A stretch of DNA of 12,186 nucleotides from CAYMSF01 sp964542255. GTDB lineage: Bacteria > Verrucomicrobiota > Lentisphaeria > Victivallales > Victivallaceae. Positions 7,248 to 12,186 of the stretch are shown one piece after another. Position 1 is the first letter of the stretch. Each line of letters opens with the position of its first letter. The stretch lies in contig CAZITV010000060.1 in the NCBI GenBank assembly GCA_964542255.1, positions 1 to 12,186 of the forward strand. The letters run 5' to 3'. The translations under genes and the position numbers were made by a program. The notes beneath the pieces are model-generated. The model saw only the letters and a program-made list of their open reading frames with translations. It did no database searches and was not told where the DNA came from.

Positions 7248-7592
7248 TTATGCTTTAAGCATAGTCAAAAGCATTTTAAATTTACTTATTGCTTTGACAG
7301 CGTGAGGGATGTTCGCCGGCATTATAATCATTTCTCCGGCACTCAATATATTTGAATTGCCACCAATAATAATTTCTGCCTGTCCATCAAGTATTTGAAT
7401 GATTGCATCATATGGAGCAGAGTGCTCGCTCAAATTTTGGTCATCATCAAACGCAAAAACTGTGAGAGTGCCTGAGGGATTTTGCACAATAGTCCGGCTT
7501 ACAACCGCCCCAGTGGCATACTCAGTCAATTCGTTAAGCTTGTGACCAGTACCCTTTTCAATTTTATTTTTCTTGTTACATGAACAATCCAT
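7248..7592 (-). CDS. Small single-domain cupin protein
   Basis: A 114-aa cytoplasmic cupin. The first motif is degenerate, with a single histidine (near residue 57) in LSEHSAPYDA, then a glycine strand pair (ILDGQAEIIIGG). The second motif is GEMIIMPANIPHAV, with its histidine near 97. With only about two metal-ligand candidates it resembles the short sensor- or binding-type cupins common in anaerobes rather than a dioxygenase. The N-terminus begins MDCSC, an unusual CxC that might bind metal or an Fe-S cluster. An AAAGGA ribosome site lies 7 nt before the ATG. It is the last gene of the rrf2 operon, 22 nt after the ferredoxin gene, followed by a strong terminator. No substrate can be named; a role tied to redox or nitrosative stress is an inference from its neighbours. 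Confidence 0.85.
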   Translation of the reverse strand: MDCSCNKKNKIEKGTGHKLNELTEYATGAVVSRTIVQNPSGTLTVFAFDDDQNLSEHSAPYDAIIQILDGQAEIIIGGNSNILSAGEMIIMPANIPHAVKAISKFKMLLTMLKA

Positions 7593-7614
7593 GATTCAAT
7601 CCTTTGTTAGTTGT

Positions 7615-8319
7615 TTATTTAATTTGTCCATTAATGCCGATAATTATTTCATTAAACGGAATTTGCTTGCCAGAATTCTCAAGAGCTCTTGCCGCGATGC
7701 CGACAATTCCACTGCAGCATGGAACTTCCATGCGTACCGCGGTAATACTTTTTATGTTGTTGTCATTGATTATTGCAGTTAATTTCTCCAAATAGCCATC
7801 GGTTTCATCTAGCTTCGGGCAGGCAATAATAATTCTTTTACCACGCAATAAATCACGTTGAAAATTGCCGTATGAAACCGCAACGCAATCTGCACAAAAA
7901 AGCAAATCTGCCCCGTCCCAATAGGGCGCAACAGTTGGCACCAGATGCAGTTGTACAGGCCACTGCCTGAGTTCTGATCCGACATCACCAACATTATTAT
8001 GCACATTTTCCTGCTCAAAACTCTTTACCTGCATTCCCGGACAGCCGCAGGCATGCTCTTTTTGGTTTTCTTTCTTTGCAAAAGTTTTCAGATGAGCCTT
8101 AACCGCATCTTCGTTGAACGCTTCAGCATCTCTTTCTTCAATGCTTATTGCGTCTTGCGGACATTCTCCCAGGCATGCGCCTAGCCCGTCACAATAATTA
8201 TCTTTGACTAATTGAGCTTTCCCATTAATCAACTGAATTGCTCCTTCCGCACAGGCACTTACACAAAGACCACAGCCGTTACATTTATCCTGATCAATTT
8301 TAACTATTCTGCGAAACAT
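7615..8319 (-). CDS. Ferredoxin-type 4Fe-4S protein with multi-cysteine C-terminal domain
   Basis: A 234-aa soluble iron-sulfur protein. The N-terminal ferredoxin domain has a complete first motif, CNGCGLCVSAC (C13, C16, C19, C23). The second, CDGLGACLGECP, has C43, C49 and C53, but leucine at 46 where the second cysteine would be. The first cluster is therefore complete while the second lacks a ligand and may be 3Fe-4S or labile. The larger C-terminal part has further cysteines: CGC (C91, C93), FCADC (C142, C145), ACPKLD (C167) and PCC (C201, C202), giving 14 in all. I recognise this as a conserved anaerobe family without an assigned function; the CDGLG variant appears to be normal for it. 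AAGGAGG lies about 5 nt before the ATG, inside the end of the rrf2 gene, and the two coding regions overlap by 16 nt. Confidence 0.87.
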   Translation of the reverse strand: MFRRIVKIDQDKCNGCGLCVSACAEGAIQLINGKAQLVKDNYCDGLGACLGECPQDAISIEERDAEAFNEDAVKAHLKTFAKKENQKEHACGCPGMQVKSFEQENVHNNVGDVGSELRQWPVQLHLVPTVAPYWDGADLLFCADCVAVSYGNFQRDLLRGKRIIIACPKLDETDGYLEKLTAIINDNNIKSITAVRMEVPCCSGIVGIAARALENSGKQIPFNEIIIGINGQIK

Positions 8320-8741
8320 TGTCCCCTCCTTGATTTGATTAAATCTTCTAGTTTCGTGTTAGAAAAAAAAACTCTAATTTGTGAATTCGTCTCATAAATA
8401 AATTTACCGAAAACGCATTTTCTACCCGAGCAGATAGCAGGGTTGAGTAGGCAATTTTTACCCGGGAACTTACCTTCGACAGCCTCATAAATACTCATTA
8501 GAGTAATTTCTTCAAGAGGCTTGTTCATTTCAAAACCTCCACTCGGCCCAGTCACCGATTTAATTATTCCAGCACGCACCAGTAATCTCATTACCTTCGA
8601 TAGATGGGCGGATGAATATGATAACTCGGCCGCAATCTTTTTGGAGCTGATTTTTTCTCCAGGGTTTAGGCTGCCAATCATTGCACATGCATGCATCCCC
8701 ATCGTCAACGCTTCTGATATTTTTAATATACTGTCAACCAT
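8304..8741 (-). CDS. Rrf2-family transcriptional regulator, probable Fe-S sensor
   Basis: A 145-aa Rrf2/IscR/NsrR-type DNA-binding protein. The winged helix-turn-helix covers about residues 10-75: KISSKKIAAEL, the recognition helix SSAHLSKVMRLLVRAGII, and the wing SVTGPSGGFEM. Three cysteines, C97, C104 and C109 (C-x6-C-x4-C), lie where IscR, NsrR and RirA hold their Fe-S cluster, with slightly different spacing. A cluster-dependent response to NO, iron or oxygen is likely. It is the first gene of the operon with the ferredoxin and cupin genes. AGGAA precedes the ATG by about 8 nt. A 20-bp dyad covers its own -10 box, pointing to autoregulation. Which Rrf2 subgroup it belongs to cannot be settled by eye. 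Confidence 0.93.
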   Translation of the reverse strand: MVDSILKISEALTMGMHACAMIGSLNPGEKISSKKIAAELSYSSAHLSKVMRLLVRAGIIKSVTGPSGGFEMNKPLEEITLMSIYEAVEGKFPGKNCLLNPAICSGRKCVFGKFIYETNSQIRVFFSNTKLEDLIKSRRGQCFAE

Positions 8742-8759
8742 ATTCGTTCCTGTTTTATT

Positions 8760-8779
8760 GTATTGTAGTAATATAATAC
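8760..8779. promoter_or_regulatory. 20-bp dyad, likely operator of the Rrf2 regulator
   Basis: GTATTGTAGT (8760-8769) followed directly by AATATAATAC (8770-8779) is an inverted repeat with 8 of 10 positions paired. It covers the -10 box of the promoter for the rrf2 operon. Position and symmetry fit a site for the Rrf2 dimer, so binding would repress the operon. The motif does not match an IscR or NsrR consensus that I can recall exactly. Confidence 0.55.
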
Positions 8780-8797
8780 CATAATAATAAAAATCAA
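8770..8797 (-). promoter_or_regulatory. Promoter of the rrf2-ferredoxin-cupin operon
   Basis: On the minus strand a -35-like TTGATT (8792-8797) and a -10-like TATATT (8770-8775) are separated by 16 nt. Transcription would start near 8763, about 20 nt before the rrf2 ATG. The -10 lies inside the 20-bp dyad. A further imperfect dyad with 7-bp arms ACAATTA (8809-8815) and TAATTGT (8828-8834) lies just upstream of the -35. Confidence 0.55.
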
Positions 8798-8929
8798 GTT
8801 GTTATCTCACAATTATTGCAATTATATTAATTGTCATCTAGATGCAGGCAGTTGGCGGGTGCGATCGTTTTACCTGATAACTGCTTAATTACAAAGAATT
8901 ACTGGTGGACGGCAGGTGAGACAAAGAGC

Positions 8930-9097
8930 ATGAAGAATATTATCAGCTTTATTTTTCACAAGTGGAAACGTCGAAGCGCTATGCCGTTTTTGTATTCTGT
9001 CGAATGCAATCAAAGCACTGTTGACGGCGCAAGGGTATATCGTGTTAAGGATGCGGTGAAAGGTAGTTTTTACGAACTAAAAACAATCTCGACATGA
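8930..9097 (+). CDS. Possible small basic protein of 55 aa, unknown
   Basis: A short reading frame starts at ATG 8930 with AGGTGAG (8914-8920) 9 nt upstream, a good ribosome site. The peptide begins MKNIISFIFHKWKRR, is basic in its first half, has one cysteine, and ends with a beta-like stretch (GARVYRVKDAVKG, SFYELKTIST). Codon use resembles the neighbouring genes. I recognise no family and see no clear promoter. It lies alone between the divergent rrf2 operon and the 3' end of htrA. The frame stays open upstream to a TTG at 8831, but that start has no ribosome site. It could equally be a gene remnant or a chance frame. Confidence 0.35.
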   Translation: MKNIISFIFHKWKRRSAMPFLYSVECNQSTVDGARVYRVKDAVKGSFYELKTIST

Positions 9098-9156
9098 AAT
9101 GGTTACGCATTTATTTTAAAGGATACATTTAAAATTAGCACTGCAGTTACGCAATT

Positions 9157-10497
9157 TCACTGTACTCTTAGTTCGAGTACTTTTTTTCGCAGGTAAAAAC
9201 GGTCGGCATAGTTATTAACAGAAACTGCCATCGCTGGAATAGTTTCGCCAAATCTTTTTCCCTGCAGCGCTTTACTGATGTCATTCATGTTATTGATGGC
9301 GACGTCGCCAAGACGGAGCAAGATTTCGCCGCGTTCCAGTCTGTTGCTGCCGTTATCCAGCGGAGCACTGATTACTGCGCCGCCAATAAACGGATAGTGC
9401 AGCGCATCAGCAATTTCGGCAGTTAACGGTTGTACTTTTAGCCCTAGTTTGATTTCTGCTAATTTTTTACCGTCTGTAATTGCAAGTTTTTCGGTTTTAA
9501 AGCGAAAACATTTTTCATCGATTGAGTTAATGACGCATTTTTCACCGGCATTTATTTTATACAAGATACGCGATAAATCAATCAAATCAGTCACCGGTGT
9601 ACCGTTAAAATCCTTGATGAGCATACCGGCTCTGATTCCTGCGTTCCATGCCGGAGAATCATTGAACACTTCGCGGATATAAAATAATAATTTCCCATCT
9701 TCAAGTCGTTGAACAGCTGGAATGATTCCCAGAGAAACATTGTCAAAGCGTTCTGGAATAAGCCACCCGGCTAGAATGTTTTCAATACGTTGCAGCGGAA
9801 TAGCAAAACTGATGCTTTTTTCCTCTTTGAGCATTGCACTGTTCAGACCAATCATTGCACCTGTAATATTGATTAGAGGCCCACCGCTGCTGCCAGGGTA
9901 AACTGCTGCGTCTGTCTGCAGCAGGTCAGCGAAGAGCAGTTTGTTATTGTGTGTAACTTTTCTGCCGATGGCGCTGAGCACCCCTTGTGTAATGGTGTTA
10001 CCCAGGCCATAGGGATTGCCAACTACAATTACGGTTTCGCCTAACAGCAGGTCGCCTGGAGTCGCCATGGGGATTGGGTGCAGTTTTTCGGCAACATTAA
10101 TTTTAAGCATTGCAATATCGTTTAAATCATCAACTGCGAGTAATTCGGCGACGATATTTCGTCCGTCATGGAGGGTAACGTTGATTTTTACGGCACGGTG
10201 GACTACGTGGGCGCTAGTGACGATTAGTCCTGACGCATCAATGATGCTGCCGCTGCCCAATGAGTATGCTTTATCTTGTCCTAATTGAATTTCTTCCAGT
10301 GCCGGGTTTTCATTCGAATTGCCATTGTTGCCAAATTCAACGGTTTTAACCGTACTTAAATTTACGACAGAAGGCAGCACTTTTGCTATGGATTGTACTA
10401 CCGGGGTGATTCTGGATTCGCGATCTTGCACGTTTGTTTGTGCGGTAACCGTAGTTATTATTGCTGCCAATGCACTATAAAATAAAATAAATTTCAT
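9157..10497 (-). CDS. htrA: HtrA/DegP-type serine protease with two PDZ-like regions
   Basis: Exported trypsin-like protease of the HtrA family, 446 aa, for quality control of envelope proteins. Residues 1 to about 19 form a signal peptide (hydrophobic core, then TVTAQ). The catalytic triad is H97 (TSAHVV), D127 (LNDIAMLKI) and S204 (GSSGGPLIN); GNPYGLGNT and QTDAAVYPG are the usual surrounding motifs. The residue after PG is Ser where Asn is common (PGSSGG). A PDZ domain covers about 256-335 (LGIIPAV ... NDSPAWNAGIRAGMLIKDFNG), and a more diverged second one about 345-446 (LGLKVQPLTAEIADAL ... RGEILLRLGDVAI). GGTGG lies 4 nt before the ATG, a modest ribosome site. It is monocistronic here, and I see no intrinsic terminator after it. 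A regulator such as CpxR or RpoE cannot be inferred. Confidence 0.95.
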   Translation of the reverse strand: MKFILFYSALAAIITTVTAQTNVQDRESRITPVVQSIAKVLPSVVNLSTVKTVEFGNNGNSNENPALEEIQLGQDKAYSLGSGSIIDASGLIVTSAHVVHRAVKINVTLHDGRNIVAELLAVDDLNDIAMLKINVAEKLHPIPMATPGDLLLGETVIVVGNPYGLGNTITQGVLSAIGRKVTHNNKLLFADLLQTDAAVYPGSSGGPLINITGAMIGLNSAMLKEEKSISFAIPLQRIENILAGWLIPERFDNVSLGIIPAVQRLEDGKLLFYIREVFNDSPAWNAGIRAGMLIKDFNGTPVTDLIDLSRILYKINAGEKCVINSIDEKCFRFKTEKLAITDGKKLAEIKLGLKVQPLTAEIADALHYPFIGGAVISAPLDNGSNRLERGEILLRLGDVAINNMNDISKALQGKRFGETIPAMAVSVNNYADRFYLRKKVLELRVQ

Positions 10498-10802
10498 AAG
10501 ACCACCATTGAATTTTAGATAACATCCCCTAGCTTATATCCTCAAATAAGGTTAAAAAAATAAACTTATCATCAGCATTTATGGGCTATAGATGTAATTG
10601 CAAAGCTATTTTGAATTGATGTTTTGCAGATTTTATGGAAGATTTTGATGATTTTAAGCAAAATCAAGCGTAGCAGCGTTACGCAAGATGAGCATAAGTC
10701 ACCAAAAACTCGAAAAAGACGCAAAAATCTCAAAAGAGTTTTGAAATTAGCACTATATATTACATATTATCGCAATGACTGTAAAATACAAGTGAAACTG
10801 AA
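10498..10802. other. Divergent intergenic region between htrA and the DUF2851 gene
   Basis: This AT-rich 305-nt region carries both promoters. The DUF2851 side is annotated separately. For htrA, a minus-strand TTGCAA with TAAATG 16 nt downstream is only a weak candidate. A 60-codon frame (TTG 10624 to 10806) ends by overlapping the DUF2851 start, but it is lysine/arginine-rich, lacks a good start and is interrupted by the DUF2851 promoter. A small inverted repeat, TCAAAA-GAG-TTTTGA, lies near 10730-10744. Confidence 0.4.
10741..10770 (+). promoter_or_regulatory. Sigma70-type promoter of the DUF2851 gene
   Basis: TTGAAA (10741-10746) and TATTAT (10765-10770) are 18 nt apart, close to the consensus in sequence and spacing. 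Transcription would start near 10777, leaving a leader of about 25 nt before the ATG at 10803. Confidence 0.55.
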
Positions 10803-12101
10803 ATGAAAAATAAGCGATTAGATAAACCAGAAGTGGAAATTCAACGTGCCTGGAATAATATTCAAACAGGTTATAGCTTTGTGATTGATGATGGTGCACT
10901 ACTCAAGGTTTTTTCTCCAGGTACTTGGAACGTTGAAGACGGACCGGATTTTATCAATGCCAAAATCAGCATTAACGGGAAGGTAATCACTGGTCCGATT
11001 GAAGTGCACCGCCGTGCTTCGGATTGGATGAAACACAATCACAATAGTGACGCGGCCTATAACAATGTTATCCTCCACGTCGTTGGCGTAAATGATTTGT
11101 CAGCAGAATGCGCCGCAACATTGCCGCAGGTATTTGTGTTGCCGCGCAATGTTAAATCGACGCAAAATGAGAAATACCTCAGAGGTAATTGTGCAGATTA
11201 CTTTTTTAATATAAATTCAGAGCAATTATTGGCAGCGCTTTGTGCTGCAGGAATTGAACGTTTTTATGCAAAAAGCGAACGTATTCTTAAAGAAATGGTG
11301 AAGTCAGGTGTTGAAAAATACTGCATGCGGTTGATCTTCGAAGCCGCCGGATATAAGCGGAATCGTGACTCGTTCGTTGAACTGTTTGAACGGTTTTATG
11401 AATATCCTGTTGAAATTCGAAAAAAATCGCCATCGGCAATTTTATGGGGGGAATCTGGATTATTGCCAGATTCAGCGGTTGTGACACAAACTGATGAAAT
11501 GCGGCAATTTACTGATAATATTTGGCGGGAGTGGTGGCGCATTAGAATCGGATCGCGGCCTGGTATCAATTGGAAAAGATTGAGTCGTCCGGCCAATTCC
11601 CCCGAACGCCGCATCGCCGCAATCATTGAACTATATCAACGTTTCGGAGAAAATCCTTTACAGCAAATATCACAACTAATTTTTGGATATGAGGATAAAG
11701 CACAAATTGGAAAAATTATTGTTGACGCATTAGTTTGCCGCCATCCGTTTTGGGATAAGTATAATTCATTTACTGCCTTGGCTTCAAAAGGTGCGGCTGT
11801 ATTTGGTAACAGCAGCGCCTTGGAGATGACAGTAAACGCTATTCTGCCGTCACTCTATGCCGCGGCAAAGATTGGCGGTAGTGACAGCAGTTTACCTTTA
11901 TCCGTTTGGCTCACACTGCCTGCGACACAATCTAACCGTATTACTAAAATTGCGGCGGCACGCTGGTTTAAAGTACCAGCAGCTGATGATAAACTGTTTA
12001 AGTCTGCTGCAGCCTGTCAAGGCGTTTTACATTTATATCGTGAATATTGTGATAAATGTCATGCTGACTGCGGCGCATGTCTCATCGCTAATTCAATTTG
12101 A
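10803..12101 (+). CDS. DUF2851 family protein with C-terminal four-cysteine motif
   Basis: A 432-aa protein of unknown function that I recognise as DUF2851. The conserved core is EDGPDFINAKI (about 45-55), GPIEVHRRASDWMKHNH (about 64-80) and YNNVILHVVGVND, with RPANSPERRIAA further on. No signal peptide or membrane span is seen, so it is probably cytoplasmic. The last residues hold C416, C419, C423 and C426 (C-x2-C-x3-C-x2-C), a likely zinc or Fe-S site. The spacing of D49 and the E67-x-H69 motif on a following strand loosely recalls the D...ExK pattern of PD-(D/E)XK nucleases, with His for Lys. Combined with C-terminal cysteines, as in Cas4- or AddB-type nucleases, this raises a nuclease hypothesis, unproven. 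The ribosome site is weak (AAGTGA-like). It is transcribed alone, divergent from htrA and convergent with the gene at the right edge, 13 nt away. Confidence 0.85.
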   Translation: MKNKRLDKPEVEIQRAWNNIQTGYSFVIDDGALLKVFSPGTWNVEDGPDFINAKISINGKVITGPIEVHRRASDWMKHNHNSDAAYNNVILHVVGVNDLSAECAATLPQVFVLPRNVKSTQNEKYLRGNCADYFFNINSEQLLAALCAAGIERFYAKSERILKEMVKSGVEKYCMRLIFEAAGYKRNRDSFVELFERFYEYPVEIRKKSPSAILWGESGLLPDSAVVTQTDEMRQFTDNIWREWWRIRIGSRPGINWKRLSRPANSPERRIAAIIELYQRFGENPLQQISQLIFGYEDKAQIGKIIVDALVCRHPFWDKYNSFTALASKGAAVFGNSSALEMTVNAILPSLYAAAKIGGSDSSLPLSVWLTLPATQSNRITKIAAARWFKVPAADDKLFKSAAACQGVLHLYREYCDKCHADCGACLIANSI

Positions 12102-12114
12102 TACCAATTTGCTT

Positions 12115-12186
12115 TCATTGATAGACAAACGATTGACCATTGGCACCGATTTTTGCCATAAATCCTCGTACGATATAGATATCGCC
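12115..12186 (-). CDS. C-terminal end of an unidentified protein (cut by the window edge)
   Basis: An open frame enters from the right edge on the minus strand and ends at TGA 12115-12117 after 23 codons. The visible part reads GDIYIVRG, then FMAKIGANGQSFVYQ, a beta-strand-like pattern. It faintly recalls the FVAKLxxxG motif of secreted SBBP/beta-propeller repeats, but this is too short to name. The tight 13-nt convergent spacing with the DUF2851 gene supports a real gene end. Confidence 0.4.
   Translation of the reverse strand, partial: GDIYIVRGFMAKIGANGQSFVYQ

Noticed and set aside
9050..9156. Imperfect direct repeat GTTACGCATTT / GTTACGCAATTT near the 3' end of htrA
   Set aside because: Only two short copies, no target duplication or inverted ends, so no sign of a mobile element.
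10624..10806. Lysine/arginine-rich 60-codon frame overlapping the DUF2851 start by ATGA
   Set aside because: It begins at TTG without a ribosome site and runs through the good promoter at 10741-10770; composition looks like A-rich non-coding DNA read as Lys.
1..12186. CRISPR arrays, tRNA/rRNA genes, transposase or phage genes
   Set aside because: No regularly spaced repeats, cloverleaf-like or rRNA-like segments, or mobile-element proteins were seen on either strand.

Overview
The window looks like ordinary chromosome from an AT-leaning (roughly 40% GC by eye), anaerobic or microaerophilic Gram-negative bacterium. Several genes carry good Shine-Dalgarno sequences (GGAGG before the VWA gene, AAGGAGG before the ferredoxin gene, AGGAG before moxR). 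This argues against Bacteroidota, where such sites are rare. A long glucose-6-phosphate isomerase of the kind I know from cyanobacteria, a DUF2851 protein, a MoxR/DUF58/BatA operon and a Rrf2/ferredoxin/cupin cassette together suggest a PVC-group lineage (Lentisphaerota/Kiritimatiellota-like). That placement is an inference with low to moderate confidence. I see no phage, IS element, CRISPR array, tRNA or rRNA.

Layout: (1) 1-2841, plus strand: an inverted-repeat-rich leader, then pgi and a KamA-family radical SAM aminomutase joined by an ATGA overlap. (2) 2861-6819, minus strand: a four-gene operon in the order moxR, DUF58, BatD/DUF4381-like membrane protein, BatA-like VWA membrane protein. 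It converges on the aminomutase gene with a 19-nt gap. A 400-nt region upstream of moxR holds two clear dyads. (3) 7191-8741, minus strand: rrf2-type regulator, multi-cysteine ferredoxin, small cupin, ending at a strong intrinsic terminator. The operon promoter carries a 20-bp dyad over its -10 box. (4) 8742-9156: a gap with one possible small gene on the plus strand. (5) 9157-10497, minus strand: an exported HtrA-type protease with two PDZ-like regions. (6) 10803-12101, plus strand: a DUF2851 protein with a C-terminal four-cysteine motif, divergent from htrA. (7) 12115-12186, minus strand: the last 23 codons of a gene that enters from the right edge.

How they fit together: region 2 encodes an AAA+ chaperone and VWA/membrane partners of the aerotolerance (Bat) type. 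Region 3 looks like a self-regulated Fe-S stress-sensing operon. Region 5 is envelope protein quality control. The envelope and redox-stress theme of regions 2, 3 and 5 is only suggestive. The best candidate for an under-described system is the Rrf2-ferredoxin-cupin operon, whose regulator, operator and terminator can all be read directly here.
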